From Epilithonimonas hispanica (GTDB taxonomy: Bacteria > Bacteroidota > Bacteroidia > Flavobacteriales > Weeksellaceae): a DNA stretch of 64,000 nucleotides. The position numbers and the translations under genes were made by a program. Shown piece by piece: positions 34,704 to 44,897 of this stretch. Below the pieces are notes generated by a model. That model saw only the letters and a list, made by a program, of their open reading frames with translations. It had not been told where the DNA came from and ran no database searches. The stretch lies in NCBI RefSeq assembly GCF_003385395.1, contig NZ_QNUG01000011.1:1-64000 (forward strand). The letters run 5' to 3'. Positions within the stretch are counted from its first letter, which is position 1. Every line of letters begins with the position of its first letter.

Positions 34704-35867
34704 ATGAAATTTATAAAATACTGTCTGTTAGCAACTTTACTGATTCTGATGGTAGGTTGCAAAAAAACAAGTGTTGACGGGAGCAACCGCAAAAGCTTTC
34801 AGGAAAGTATCAATGATATGGCTTCCAGCCTTCCAACCTTGCAACAAGTAAAATTCAACGAAGCTTTATATATTCTAAAGACATTTGGCGTAGAAGCTGA
34901 TGGAGATATTGCAGAAATTGCAGCTCTTGGAAAACTTCTGGATGGAAAAAAAACAGCAGAAATTTTTGCTTTAGCAGACCAAGTGGCGCAGAAAAACGGC
35001 GTTGATTGGAGCAGTACCGCTCCACCAAGTTTAGGGGAAATGAACATCTTCGGAAATGAAGTAGCTTCTGAAAAAGACCCTAACGATATTAATGCGGCAG
35101 CACTTAACATTATTGTTACCAATATTGCAGGCGACAGTTTGACAGGTTCAAAAGGATTGATCATCACACCACAATTGGTTGACAACAATAGAAAAAAAGT
35201 TGATTTTGAAGGCGCTGCATTGGAAACTGTTATGGAAATCTCAAGTGGTGGAAACAAAATCTCTACTTCTAAAAACCTGATGCAAGACCCAGCTTTCAGA
35301 GGATTCACGATTAAATATTCATCGCTTCCAAAAGAAAAAATATTTGAAGAAAAAATTGATATTAAGCTAACTGTAAAAACAACTAAGAAGCTTTTACAAA
35401 TGCTTAAAATGGGAATTCCTGTGAATGGAAAAGCGCTTTACACGCCGCCAGCTCCTGTAGTTTCGGATTCTCTCCAAGTTCCTGAACCGCAAGTTGACCC
35501 ACAAACCGGAGAAACTTTTACGCCTCCGCCAGCTCCAAAAGCTACGAATCCAGACCCAAAAACAACCGTAACAAAATTCTTGAATAATTTATCTTCTCAG
35601 AATTTCAAAGCCGCTTTTGATGCTTCTGAAAATCCGAATTGGGGTTCTTATGACAAATTCTCGAATCCTAATTCAGGTTTTGGCTCCGTAAAAAATATCA
35701 GTGTTAAAAATATTGCTGTTCCTTATAATAAGGATAATTCAGCAAATGTCAACGTTACTTATGATGTGACTGACAAAAACGGAAAAACAACTTCCTTGAA
35801 TGTGACTTACGGATTGAAAGCTGTTAACAACAACTGGAAAATTACAACTTATAAAATCAACAATTAA
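34704..35867 (+). CDS. lipoprotein of unknown function
   Basis: 387 residues. Lipobox LILMVGC (Cys about 19). Residues 25-100 are helical, 120-240 beta-rich (VTNIAGDSLTGSKGLIITPQ). A Pro-rich linker (TPPAPVVSDSLQVPEPQVDP, and a second one with TPPPAPKA) joins to a C-terminal domain at about 290-387 shaped like an NTF2/DUF4878 fold (VTKFLNNLSSQNFKAAFDA, NNWKITTYKINN). No enzyme motif is seen. apt follows 9 bp downstream, probably in one transcript. Confidence 0.8.
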   Translation: MKFIKYCLLATLLILMVGCKKTSVDGSNRKSFQESINDMASSLPTLQQVKFNEALYILKTFGVEADGDIAEIAALGKLLDGKKTAEIFALADQVAQKNGVDWSSTAPPSLGEMNIFGNEVASEKDPNDINAAALNIIVTNIAGDSLTGSKGLIITPQLVDNNRKKVDFEGAALETVMEISSGGNKISTSKNLMQDPAFRGFTIKYSSLPKEKIFEEKIDIKLTVKTTKKLLQMLKMGIPVNGKALYTPPAPVVSDSLQVPEPQVDPQTGETFTPPPAPKATNPDPKTTVTKFLNNLSSQNFKAAFDASENPNWGSYDKFSNPNSGFGSVKNISVKNIAVPYNKDNSANVNVTYDVTDKNGKTTSLNVTYGLKAVNNNWKITTYKINN

Positions 35868-35876
35868 AAATAGAAG

Positions 35877-36413
35877 ATGGCATCTGCAGAATTGATTAAG
35901 AAATTAGAAGAAACAATTGATAATATTCCGGACTTCCCAATTCCGGGAATTCAATTTAAAGATATTTGTCCGATTTTTCTTCAGCCAAAGTTATATGAAG
36001 AAGTCATCGCAGATTTGGCTAATTTCAGCCGAGGAAAAATTGATGTCGTTTGTGGAATCGAAAGCCGAGGTTATCTTTTTGGGATCGCGATTGCTGTTGC
36101 TTTGGATGTTCCTTTTGTTTTAATTAGAAAAGCTGGAAAATTACCTCCGCCTTTCATCGGAGAAAAATATGATTTGGAATACGGTTCTGCTGAAATCGAA
36201 ATGAAAACCGGACATTTGAAAGAAGGACAACGCGTTTTGATTCACGATGACCTTTTAGCAACTGGCGGAACTACAGAAGCTGCTGCAAAACTCGTTTCAA
36301 AACAAGGCGCCATTCCTACACAATTCAGTTTTTTGATTGATTTGAAAGATTTGGACGGCGAAGAAAGACTCAAAAAATTTAACGCAGAAGTTTACTCGAT
36401 TCTGAAATATTAA
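35877..36413 (+). CDS. apt: adenine phosphoribosyltransferase
   Basis: 178 residues, normal length. It converts adenine and PRPP to AMP (purine salvage). Family segments: IPDFPIPGIQFKDICPIF at the start, GIESRGYLFGIAIA, RKAGKLPP flexible loop and the PRPP-binding VLIHDDLLATGGTTEAAA. It lies 9 bp after the lipoprotein gene. Confidence 0.97.
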   Translation: MASAELIKKLEETIDNIPDFPIPGIQFKDICPIFLQPKLYEEVIADLANFSRGKIDVVCGIESRGYLFGIAIAVALDVPFVLIRKAGKLPPPFIGEKYDLEYGSAEIEMKTGHLKEGQRVLIHDDLLATGGTTEAAAKLVSKQGAIPTQFSFLIDLKDLDGEERLKKFNAEVYSILKY

Positions 36414-36442
36414 AATAATTTAACCATCAGAAAAAGAAGTTT

Positions 36443-36472
36443 TTGCATATCAAAAGGAAAACATTAAATTTG
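36443..36472 (+). promoter_or_regulatory. promoter of the TPR protein and ribH
   Basis: TTG at 36443-36445 and TAAATTTG at 36465-36472 with 19 bp between them fit the -33/-7 consensus. The ATG of the TPR gene is 23 bp downstream of the -7 box. Confidence 0.65.
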
Positions 36473-36495
36473 CACTCTATTTATTAAAAAAAATT

Positions 36496-37200
36496 ATGGC
36501 AAACCAGCATAACAAAAATCACGAACAAGAAGGAAAAGAAACCGTAGAATTTTTCAGAGACCTTGATAAAGAAGCACTTAGTATAGAATCATTCTTAGAA
36601 AAAAATGCAAAAACACTTAGCTTTGGTTTCGGAGTTCTGATTGTTGCAGTTTTAGGTTGGTTCGGATATCAGCAGTTCATTGTTGCTCCTAAAAATGAGG
36701 AAGCTACAAAAAGTTATCTTGCTGCTCAGAAAAATTTAGCTGACGGAAAAGAAGATCTTGCTCTTGGTGGAAAATCTGTTGCAAACCCAGGTTTCATTGG
36801 TACTTACGATGAGTACAGCGGAACAAAAGCTGGTAAATTGTCCGCTTACAATGCTGGACTAATAGAATTCAAAAAAGGAAATTATCAGAAAGCTTACGAT
36901 TTGTTGGACAAATTCAGTTCAGATAACAAAGTTTTGGTAGCGCTTAAATTTGGAGCTATGGCAGATTGTCTTTCAAATCTTAACAAAGCGGATGACGCGC
37001 TTGCATTGGCAGACAAAGCATCTTCTGCTTCTGATGACGCTTACACTTCTTATTATTTTACAAAAAAAGCAGGAATGTTAGCTTTGGCACTTAAGAAAAA
37101 TACTGATGCTAAAAAATATTTCGCTACAATCGACGAAAAATATCAGGACTATGACAACGGACAATCCGATGCTTTCATAGAAATGACAAAATATTACTAA
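36496..37200 (+). CDS. membrane-anchored TPR protein (YfgM-like)
   Basis: 234 residues. A charged N-terminus, one membrane helix (TLSFGFGVLIVAVLGWFGYQQ, about 38-58), then TPR-like helices (GNYQKAYDLLDKFSSD, LNKADDALALADKASS, NTDAKKYFATIDEKY). It is similar in layout to YfgM, an ancillary SecYEG/chaperone partner. ribH follows 3 bp later, so the two are co-transcribed, a pairing often seen in Flavobacteriia. Confidence 0.85.
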   Translation: MANQHNKNHEQEGKETVEFFRDLDKEALSIESFLEKNAKTLSFGFGVLIVAVLGWFGYQQFIVAPKNEEATKSYLAAQKNLADGKEDLALGGKSVANPGFIGTYDEYSGTKAGKLSAYNAGLIEFKKGNYQKAYDLLDKFSSDNKVLVALKFGAMADCLSNLNKADDALALADKASSASDDAYTSYYFTKKAGMLALALKKNTDAKKYFATIDEKYQDYDNGQSDAFIEMTKYY

Positions 37201-37203
37201 ACA

Positions 37204-37695
37204 ATGGCAACTACTAATCTATCAGATTATAAGCCACTCAACATTTCTAATGCCGATGAATATTCAATCGGCATTGTTGTTTCTGAGTGGAACGATTTCG
37301 TAACTTATAACCTTCGAAACGGCGCAATCGAAACGCTGAAAGCCGAAGGAATCAAAGAAGAAAACATTCACATTTATTACGTTCCGGGCGCATTCGAGTT
37401 AAGCTTTGCAACAATGAAGCTATGTCGTTCAAACAAATTCGCCGCAGTTATTGCAATAGGCAATGTGATTCGTGGAGAAACCCCACATTTCGATTATGTT
37501 TGTTCTGGCGTTACACAAGGCATAAAAGATTGTAATATCTTGACCGATACACCAGCTATCTTTTGTGTTTTGACAGATGATACCAAAGAACAGTCCATTG
37601 CCAGAAGTGGAGGAAGTCTTGGGAATAAAGGTGTAGAAGCAGCCGTTACTGCATTGAAAATGATTGATTTCAATAATAAGACAACTAAACTTTAG
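37204..37695 (+). CDS. ribH: 6,7-dimethyl-8-ribityllumazine synthase
   Basis: 163 residues, the penultimate enzyme of riboflavin synthesis. Seen: IGIVVSEWNDFVT at the start of the fold, VPGAFELSFA, AVIAIGNVIRGETPHFDYVC (with the catalytic histidine) and ARSGGSLGNKGVEAAVTAL at the end. It stands 3 bp after the TPR gene. The other rib genes are not in the window. Confidence 0.97.
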   Translation: MATTNLSDYKPLNISNADEYSIGIVVSEWNDFVTYNLRNGAIETLKAEGIKEENIHIYYVPGAFELSFATMKLCRSNKFAAVIAIGNVIRGETPHFDYVCSGVTQGIKDCNILTDTPAIFCVLTDDTKEQSIARSGGSLGNKGVEAAVTALKMIDFNNKTTKL

Positions 37696-37832
37696 TAGCT
37701 TAATCCCGCTAGTAGTTTATCCTGAGCTTGTCGAAGGGCTATATTTTTTTTTTGTCTTAGAGGATTTTACCTTCAAAAACAAAGTTTTTAGTTAAGACAA
37801 AAAAGGATGCCGCTACTATCGGGACTAGTGAG
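37690..37832. repeat. dispersed palindromic repeat, copy 1
   Basis: A long imperfect inverted repeat: TAATCCCGCTAGTAG on the left pairs with CTACTATCGGGACTA on the right. Inside it TTTTTTGTCTTA (37748-37759) pairs perfectly with TAAGACAAAAAA (37793-37804). The complement of the right arm, AGTCCCGATAGTAGCGGCAT and on to CCTTTT, matches the arm of the copy at 61057. The left side also has a CCTGAGCTTGTCGAAG insertion at 37721-37736. Confidence 0.7.
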
Positions 37833-37905
37833 AAGCAATGTGCAAAAAAAATATTTTTCAATATCAAAAAGAAAATGTTAATTTTAAAACACAAAATATT
37901 ACAAG

Positions 37906-38754
37906 ATGAAATGGACAAACGACAGAAGCGACAACGTAGATGACAGACGCGGTTCCGGCGGTGGTGGCGGAATGCTTGTTGGTGGCGGTTTAGGAACCAT
38001 CATTATTGCAGCCATTGTTTTTTTTCTCGGAGGAGATCCATCTGCAATTCTACAAAACAGTAATTCTGCACCTCAACAAACAGAACAGAGACAACTTACC
38101 AAAGAAGAGCTCAACATCAGAGAATTTGTCAGAATGTTGACTAAAGAAAATGAGCAAACGTGGGAAAAGATTTTTCAGGAAAACGGAATCCAATTCAGAC
38201 CTGCAAAAGTTGTTTTGTTCGAAAGTACAACAGATTCAGGCTGTGGAACTGCACAGTCAGAGATGGGACCTTTTTATTGCCCGTCAGACCAAACTATCTA
38301 TATTGATATGAGTTTCTTTAACGAACTTCAGCAAAAATTTGGAGCCAAGGTTGGACAGTTTACAGTTGCTTATGTTCTTGGTCACGAGTATGGACATCAT
38401 ATCCAGAACCTTTTAGGGACATTGGATAAAGTTCATCAATTAAGCCAAAGAGGGAGCGAAACTCAAGCCAACAGAATCTCTGTCGCCAATGAATTACAAG
38501 CAGATTTCTATGCAGGACTTTGGGCAAAGCAAACCGATAACAGAGAAAAGATTCTAGAACCTGGAGACATTCAAGAAGCGATGAGTGCTGCTGCTGCAGT
38601 TGGTGATGACAATATTCAGAAAAGAGGACAAGGTTATGTAAACCAAGAAAGTTTTACCCACGGTTCTTCCGCTCAACGCGAAGAATGGTTTATGAGAGGT
38701 TACAATACTGGTGATATCAGACAAGGCGATACGTTCAGTGCATTGCTGAAATAA
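37906..38754 (+). CDS. neutral zinc metallopeptidase (YpfJ family)
   Basis: 282 residues. Short cytoplasmic N-terminus with DDRRGSGGGGGM, one membrane helix (GLGTIIIAAIVFFLGG), then the YpfJ domain with STTDSGCGTAQSEMGPFYCP and the zinc motif VLGHEYGHHIQ (about 154-164); a third ligand may be in ELQADFYAGLWA. Ends in YNTGDIRQGDTFSALLK. The physiological substrate is unknown. Confidence 0.92.
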   Translation: MKWTNDRSDNVDDRRGSGGGGGMLVGGGLGTIIIAAIVFFLGGDPSAILQNSNSAPQQTEQRQLTKEELNIREFVRMLTKENEQTWEKIFQENGIQFRPAKVVLFESTTDSGCGTAQSEMGPFYCPSDQTIYIDMSFFNELQQKFGAKVGQFTVAYVLGHEYGHHIQNLLGTLDKVHQLSQRGSETQANRISVANELQADFYAGLWAKQTDNREKILEPGDIQEAMSAAAAVGDDNIQKRGQGYVNQESFTHGSSAQREEWFMRGYNTGDIRQGDTFSALLK

Positions 38755-38781
38755 ATAAGAGAAACAGAGTTTTATAAAACA

Positions 38782-38816
38782 GAAAAAGCAAGAATCATTC
38801 AATTCTTGCTTTTTTA
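38782..38816. terminator. bidirectional terminator
   Basis: AAAAAGCAAGAAT pairs with ATTCTTGCTTTTT over a short loop. It lies between the metallopeptidase gene and convergent acnA. Confidence 0.88.
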
Positions 38817-38839
38817 TTATCCAGATATTGGACTTTATA

Positions 38840-41110
38840 TTATCCTTGCTTTTCCATTTTCTTAATGAGATTAAGAGCAGAACCAGCTTTGAACCATTCG
38901 ATTTGTCCGGCGTTGTATGTGTGGTTTGCGATAATGATATCTTTAGTTCCATCTGCGTGAACAAATTCCAAAGTCAGTTGTTTACCCGGTGCAAATTGAT
39001 CTAAATCTAAAAAGTTAATTGTATCATCTTCTTGGATTTTATCATAATCTTCTTTGTCCGCAAATGTGATTCCTAACATTCCTTGTTTTTTAAGGTTGGT
39101 TTCGTGGATACGGGCAAATGATTTAACCAAAACAGCTCTTACACCAAGATGTCTTGGTTCCATCGCGGCGTGTTCTCTGGAAGAACCTTCGCCGTAATTT
39201 TCGTCTCCTACAACAATTGTTGGGATTTCTGCTGCTTTATATTGTCTTGCAGAATCTGGAACTGGTTTATATTGCCCGTCCAATTCGTTTTTAACTTTGT
39301 TGGTTTCCATATTAAAAGCATTCACAGCACCAATTAGCATATTGTTGGAAATGTTGTCAAGGTGTCCACGATATTTCAGCCAAGGTCCAGCCATAGAAAT
39401 ATGGTCAGTTGTACATTTTCCATAAGCTTTGATTAATAATTTAGCTCCAGTAATATTTTTTCCATCCCAAGCTGGGAATTCTTCTAATAACTGAAGTCTG
39501 TCCGAAGTCGGAGATACAATCACTTCTACATTAGAACCATCTTCGGCAGGCGCAATATAACCCGGATCGTCCACATCAAATCCTAATCTTGGTAAATCAT
39601 CTCCGCTTGGTTCGTCAAGAAGAACTTCTATTCCGTCTTTATTTTTAAGTTTATCTGTTAAAGGGTTGAATCTCAAATCTCCTGCAATTGCCAAAGCTGT
39701 TACCAATTCCGGAGAACCTACGAAAGCGTAAGTATTTGGATTTCCATCTGCTCTTTTTGAGAAGTTTCTGTTGAAAGAGTGAACAATTGTATTTTTCTCT
39801 TGTTTATCAGCTCCTTCACGAGCCCATTGTCCAATACAAGGTCCGCAAGCATTAGCAAAAACTTTACCACCAATCTCATCAAAAGTTTTCAAGAAACCGT
39901 CTCTTTCGACAGTGAATCTAACTTGTTCCGAACCTGGGGTAATAGTATATTCTGCTTTCACTTCCAGATTTTTATCTTTTGCTTGTTTTGCAACAGAAGC
40001 AGCTCTTGCTATATCTTCGTAAGATGAGTTGGTACAAGAACCAATTAACCCAACTTCGATTTTTGTTGGCCATCCATTTTTCTCTGCAATTTCTTTCATT
40101 TTAGAAATCGGAGTGTAAAGGTCAGGTGTGAAAGGTCCGTTCAGTGCTGGTTCTAGTTCACTTAAATTGATTTCAATAAGCTGGTCATAATATTTTTCAG
40201 GTTCTGCGTGAACTTCTGGATCAGCTTTCAAAACGTGGGCAACGGCATCTGCTGCATCAGCCAAATCTTCTCTGTCGGTTGAACGAAGATATTTGCTCAT
40301 ATTTTGGTCGTATTCAAAAATAGAAGTGGTTGCTCCGATTTCTGCGCCCATATTACAAATCGTTCCTTTTCCAGTACAAGACAATGAATTCGCACCTTCT
40401 CCGAAATATTCAACAATGGCACCAGTTCCACCTTTTACAGTAAGGATTCCGGCTACTTTTAGAATGATGTCTTTTGGAGCAGCCCAACCATTCAGTCTTC
40501 CGGTTAATTTAACACCAATCATTTTGGGGAATTTTAGTTCCCAAGGCATTCCTGCCATCACATCAACTGCATCTGCGCCACCAACACCGATGGCGACCAT
40601 TCCGAGTCCACCCGCATTTGGCGTGTGAGAATCTGTTCCGATCATCATTCCTCCGGGAAATGCGTAATTTTCTAAAACAACCTGGTGAATGATTCCTGCG
40701 CCGGCTTTCCAGAAACCAATGCCGTATTTGTTCGAAACGGATTCTAAAAACTGATAAACTTCGTTGTTTTTGTTATTAGCATCTACCAGATCAGTTGCAG
40801 ATCCAACTCTTGCCTGAATCAAATGGTCTAGATGAACAGTTGAAGGTACTGCTACTTTTTTCTTACCGGCCTGCATAAACTGTAAGAGAGCCATCTGCGC
40901 CGTCGCATCCTGCATCGCAACTCTGTCGGGAGCAAAATCTACATAAGATTCTCCTCTTTTAAATGCTTCTTTTACCTGTGATGGAAAAAGGTGAGCGCAA
41001 AGAATTTTTTCTGAATAAGTAAGAGGTCTTCCCATAAAGGCTCTTGCTTCGTTTACTCTGCTTTCGAAATCAGAATAAACTTTTTTGATCATATCCAAGT
41101 CAAAAGTCAT
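38840..41110 (-). CDS. acnA: aconitate hydratase A
   Basis: 756 residues. It converts citrate to isocitrate in the TCA cycle through a 4Fe-4S cluster. Cluster cysteines appear in [12 protein letters not shown] (about 357) and [12 protein letters not shown] (about 415-425). The mitochondrial-type C-terminal swivelling domain is complete ([19 protein letters not shown], then GMLGITFA). acnB follows upstream in the same direction with its own terminator between them. Confidence 0.96.
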   Translation of the reverse strand: MTFDLDMIKKVYSDFESRVNEARAFMGRPLTYSEKILCAHLFPSQVKEAFKRGESYVDFAPDRVAMQDATAQMALLQFMQAGKKKVAVPSTVHLDHLIQARVGSATDLVDANNKNNEVYQFLESVSNKYGIGFWKAGAGIIHQVVLENYAFPGGMMIGTDSHTPNAGGLGMVAIGVGGADAVDVMAGMPWELKFPKMIGVKLTGRLNGWAAPKDIILKVAGILTVKGGTGAIVEYFGEGANSLSCTGKGTICNMGAEIGATTSIFEYDQNMSKYLRSTDREDLADAADAVAHVLKADPEVHAEPEKYYDQLIEINLSELEPALNGPFTPDLYTPISKMKEIAEKNGWPTKIEVGLIGSCTNSSYEDIARAASVAKQAKDKNLEVKAEYTITPGSEQVRFTVERDGFLKTFDEIGGKVFANACGPCIGQWAREGADKQEKNTIVHSFNRNFSKRADGNPNTYAFVGSPELVTALAIAGDLRFNPLTDKLKNKDGIEVLLDEPSGDDLPRLGFDVDDPGYIAPAEDGSNVEVIVSPTSDRLQLLEEFPAWDGKNITGAKLLIKAYGKCTTDHISMAGPWLKYRGHLDNISNNMLIGAVNAFNMETNKVKNELDGQYKPVPDSARQYKAAEIPTIVVGDENYGEGSSREHAAMEPRHLGVRAVLVKSFARIHETNLKKQGMLGITFADKEDYDKIQEDDTINFLDLDQFAPGKQLTLEFVHADGTKDIIIANHTYNAGQIEWFKAGSALNLIKKMEKQG

Positions 41111-41393
41111 ATCTCAATTTTATTTTTATTAATAGATTTTACCTTGTTTTAAAAGGAAAATTAAGTCTTGTATGATTAATCAAAATCCATTCCTACGCTT
41201 GATTTAAAAGAATAAATATGATTAATGATTACAATAATTTCTACCTATCAAGTTAAGCAAAAAATAAAATCTCTTATTTTAAATTTCAATTGAAAACTTA
41301 ATATGGAAAGATTCTAAACAAAAAAATGGAAGACTTCAAAAAGAAATCTTCCATTTTATATTTAAAAAGTCTAAGACTTTAGTTTAAAATCAA
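41111..41393. other. intergenic region between acnB and acnA
   Basis: About 280 AT-rich bp containing the acnB terminator and presumably the acnA promoter. I see no gene and no clear -7 box. Confidence 0.6.
41323..41357 (-). terminator. terminator behind acnB
   Basis: AAAATGGAAGA pairs with TCTTCCATTTT over a 13-nt loop. It lies 37 bp past the acnB stop. Confidence 0.85.
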
Positions 41394-44174
41394 TTAATGA
41401 CCAACAGTTACCAATTCTTTAATAGAAGGTACAAAAGTTGTCAAATCAATTCCTTCAACAGCTGTTTTGTACTCTTCAATACTTGGGATTCTACCGATAA
41501 TTGCAGACAATACAACAACTGGAGTAGAAGCCAATAAAGATTCACCTTTTTTACGTTCAGAATCTTCAACCACTCTTCCCTGGAAAAGACGGGTGGAAGT
41601 TGCTAAAACAGTATCTCCTTTCTCCGCTTTTTCCTGATTACCCATACAAAGGTTGCAGCCAGGACGCTCAAGATACATCATGTTTTCATATTGAGTACGA
41701 GCTTCACCTTTCGGAGCAGCATCGTTGAATTCAAAACCTGAATATTTTTCTAGTAATTCCCAGTCACCTTCAGCTTTTAGTTCATCGATGATATTATAAG
41801 TAGGAGCAGCAACCACTAATGGAGCTTTGAATTCTACTTTACCATTTTTCTTTTCAAGATTTCTCAACATCTGAGAAACGATTTTAAGGTCACCTTTGTG
41901 AACCATACAAGAACCTACGAAACCAAGGTCAACTTTTTTCTCACCTCCGTAGAAAGTAAGGTCTCTGATGGTATCGTGCGTATATCTTTTAGAAACATCG
42001 TCGTTGTTTACATCCGGGTCAGCAATCATTGGTTCAACGATTACGTCAAGGTCAACTACAACTTCTGCGTAATATTTTGCATTAGCATCCGGAGTCAAAG
42101 CAGGTTTATCACCTGTTCTGATTTCCTCGATTCTCTTGTTTGCTTTGTTGATTAATCCTTGAAGAACGTGATTATGGTTGTCCATTCCTTTATCGATCAT
42201 AATCTGGATTCTACTTTTCGCAATTTCCAGTGATTCAATCAAAGTGTCGTCTTCGGAGATACAGATAGAAGCTTTCGCTTTCATTTCTGCAGTCCAGTCT
42301 GTGAATGTAAACGCTTGATCAGCAGGAAGTGTTCCAATGTGAACCTCGATAATTCTACCTTGGAATACATTTTCTCCGTCGAATTGTTTCAACATCTGAG
42401 CCTGAGTCGCGTGAACCACATCACGGAAATCCATATGCTCTTTCATTTTGCCTTTGAAAGTCACTTTCACAGATTCAGGAATCGGCATTGAAGCCTCACC
42501 TGTTGCCAAAGCTAAAGCTACCGTTCCAGAGTCAGCGCCGAAAGCTACACCTTTAGACATTCTTGTGTGAGAGTCACCACCGATGATGATTGCCCATTCG
42601 TCAACCGTAATGTCGTTAAGAACTTTGTGAATAACGTCTGTCATTGCGTGGTATTCACCTTTCGGGTCACGGGCTGTGATCACTCCGAAATCGTTCATAA
42701 ATTTCATTAATTTAGGAATGTTTGCTTGTGCTTTTTTATCCCAAACTGAAGCGGTGTGACATCCTGACTGATAAGCTCCGTCAACAATTGGCGAAATTAC
42801 TGTTGCAGCCATAGATTCCAATTCCTGAGAAGTCATCAAACCTGTTGTATCCTGAGAACCAACAATGTTTACTTCAACACGAACGTCTGAACCTGCGTGT
42901 AATAATTTACCTTCAGTAACACCCACTGCATTTCTGTTGAAGATTTTTTCAACAGCTGTTAAGCCTTGTCCTTCGATAGAAATTTCTTTTGAAGGAGCAA
43001 AAACTGCAGGAGCGGTAATTCCTAAAGTTTTAGCAGCAAACGTCTGGATTTTTTTACCAAAAACGATGGCATAAGAACCACCAGCTTTGATAAATTCTAA
43101 TTTTTGAGGAGTAAATGATTTTGAAATATCTTTCAATTCAACGTCTCCATTGTATAATTTTTTCTCTTTCGTATTGATGGTAAGAACAGTTCCTGTAGCA
43201 ACTGAATATTTTTCTTCCAAAACGATGTCACCGTTTTCGTTACGAACAGGTGTTCCGTTTTCGTCAACTTTTTTCACCCAGTTTTGTAAATCGATTCCGA
43301 TACCTCCGGTTACGTCAACTGTAGTTAAGAAAATCGGAGAAATACCGTTTGTTCCGGCAACAATTGGAGCAATGTTTACGAAAGGCACGTAAGGACTTGC
43401 CTGTTTCCCTGTCCAAAGTGCAACGTTGTTAACACCAGACATACGGGAAGAACCTACACCCATTGTTCCTTTTTCAGCGATCAACATCACGCTTGCGTCA
43501 GGATGTTGAGCCTGAAGCGCTTTTATTTCTTCCTGTTGAGCAGGAGACATCATACATTTTCCGTGCAATTCGCGGTCAGAACGAGAGTGTGCCTGATTTC
43601 CCGGAGATAATAAGTCGGTGGAAATATCACCTTCTGCAGCGATGTAAGTCACCACTTTAATTTCTTCTGGAACTTCAGGAAGTTTAGTGAAAAATTCTGC
43701 TTTGGCATAGCTTTCCAGAATATCTTTAGCGATTGCACTACCCAATTCGTAAGCTTCTTTCAAACGTACAGTATCAGCATCGTACAAGAAAACCTGAGTT
43801 TTAAGAACTTCCGCAGCTTGTTTTGCAATAGCTTCATCGTTTCCTAAAGCCAAATCAAGAAGAACTTCGATAGAAGGTCCTCCTTTCATATGAGACAATA
43901 ATTCAAAAGCATAAGTTGGAGTGATTTCCGCCACTACAGCTTCGCCAAGGATGATTTCCTTTAAAAATTTAGCCTTTACACCTGCAGCACTTGTAGTACC
44001 CGGCAAAGTGTTGTAGATGAAAAATTTTAGAGAATCAGCTCTGTGCTCGTTCGCTGTATCTTTGATTTGCTCAATGATTGCGCTTGTTAAATCTGCGCTG
44101 TCAATTGGTTTTGGGTGAAGCCCCTGTGTTTTTCTTTCCTCGATTTCTTGGATGTAATCCTGATAAATATTCAT
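41394..44174 (-). CDS. acnB: aconitate hydratase B / 2-methylisocitrate dehydratase
   Basis: 926 residues from MNIYQDYIQEIEER; the upstream in-frame extension is not AcnB-like. The N-terminal HEAT-like domain of AcnB is present (AIIEQIKDTANEHRADSL), followed by the swivel domain and the catalytic domain with the cluster cysteines in GFVGSCMVHKGD (about 750) and RPGCNLCMGNQ (about 836). AcnB may also act on 2-methylaconitate. Together with acnA the cell has two unrelated aconitases side by side. Confidence 0.95.
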   Translation of the reverse strand: MNIYQDYIQEIEERKTQGLHPKPIDSADLTSAIIEQIKDTANEHRADSLKFFIYNTLPGTTSAAGVKAKFLKEIILGEAVVAEITPTYAFELLSHMKGGPSIEVLLDLALGNDEAIAKQAAEVLKTQVFLYDADTVRLKEAYELGSAIAKDILESYAKAEFFTKLPEVPEEIKVVTYIAAEGDISTDLLSPGNQAHSRSDRELHGKCMMSPAQQEEIKALQAQHPDASVMLIAEKGTMGVGSSRMSGVNNVALWTGKQASPYVPFVNIAPIVAGTNGISPIFLTTVDVTGGIGIDLQNWVKKVDENGTPVRNENGDIVLEEKYSVATGTVLTINTKEKKLYNGDVELKDISKSFTPQKLEFIKAGGSYAIVFGKKIQTFAAKTLGITAPAVFAPSKEISIEGQGLTAVEKIFNRNAVGVTEGKLLHAGSDVRVEVNIVGSQDTTGLMTSQELESMAATVISPIVDGAYQSGCHTASVWDKKAQANIPKLMKFMNDFGVITARDPKGEYHAMTDVIHKVLNDITVDEWAIIIGGDSHTRMSKGVAFGADSGTVALALATGEASMPIPESVKVTFKGKMKEHMDFRDVVHATQAQMLKQFDGENVFQGRIIEVHIGTLPADQAFTFTDWTAEMKAKASICISEDDTLIESLEIAKSRIQIMIDKGMDNHNHVLQGLINKANKRIEEIRTGDKPALTPDANAKYYAEVVVDLDVIVEPMIADPDVNNDDVSKRYTHDTIRDLTFYGGEKKVDLGFVGSCMVHKGDLKIVSQMLRNLEKKNGKVEFKAPLVVAAPTYNIIDELKAEGDWELLEKYSGFEFNDAAPKGEARTQYENMMYLERPGCNLCMGNQEKAEKGDTVLATSTRLFQGRVVEDSERKKGESLLASTPVVVLSAIIGRIPSIEEYKTAVEGIDLTTFVPSIKELVTVGH

Positions 44175-44466
44175 AATAATGTACGTCTTTTCATTCTTTA
44201 AAAAATAGATTTGAAATTTCAAAAATTGTCTAAATCTAATTGATAACTAAATGTTTTTTTTGATTTTAATCCAACTTAATCAAAAATTCTATTTGAAGAG
44301 AAAATTTAATCTTGCTAAATTCGCCCAAATTTACGAAATTATAAGCGTTTTTAAGAATAGAATAATTTAGATTAATAATAAATTAGATGTGTTTTATCTA
44401 TGTTTTATATTTTTATTATATTAATTTCGATTTTGAAAATCAGAAGAATTTGAAAACTGTATCATT
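44175..44466. other. divergent promoter region, acnB and DUF2752 gene
   Basis: About 290 very AT-rich bp between divergent genes. No strong -7 box, repeat or small gene could be supported. Confidence 0.5.
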
Positions 44467-44886
44467 TTGAAAATCAAATTATTACTTAGAGATAAAAAAA
44501 AGACAATCGCTGTTTTTGTCTTTTTTTTAATATTGATTTGTGTCTATTATTTTTTTGATCCTTTAAAATATTCCTTTTTCTTAAAATGTCCTTTGAAAAC
44601 AATTACAGGTTATGAATGTGCTGGTTGTGGCGTACAGAGGGCGTTTCATTCATTGTTGCACTTTAGGTTTTTGGAAGCGTTTAAATTCAACCCGTTATTT
44701 GTGATTTCCATTCCTTTTTTATTGATGTTAGTTTTTATTAATTTTTCTAAAAATCCAAAACTTAAAGTTGGAGTTGACCGTTTCATCATTAATAAAATGT
44801 TTGTTTTTGTAGTATTAATAATAGTTTTCGTATTTTCGTTGTTGAAAAACACAGACTTTTATAAAGATTTTATAACTCATTTATAA
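44467..44886 (+). CDS. DUF2752 membrane protein
   Basis: 139 residues, function unknown. Three membrane helices (TIAVFVFFLILICVYYFF, FVISIPFLLMLVFINF, MFVFVVLIIVFVFSLL) and the DUF2752 signature KCPLKTITGYECAGCGVQRA followed by HSLLHFRFLEAFKFNPL. The start codon is probably TTG (or a nearby alternative), since the frame has no early ATG. A WG-repeat protein gene follows 11 bp later. Confidence 0.85.
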   Translation: MKIKLLLRDKKKTIAVFVFFLILICVYYFFDPLKYSFFLKCPLKTITGYECAGCGVQRAFHSLLHFRFLEAFKFNPLFVISIPFLLMLVFINFSKNPKLKVGVDRFIINKMFVFVVLIIVFVFSLLKNTDFYKDFITHL

Positions 44887-44897
44887 AAACAAACACG

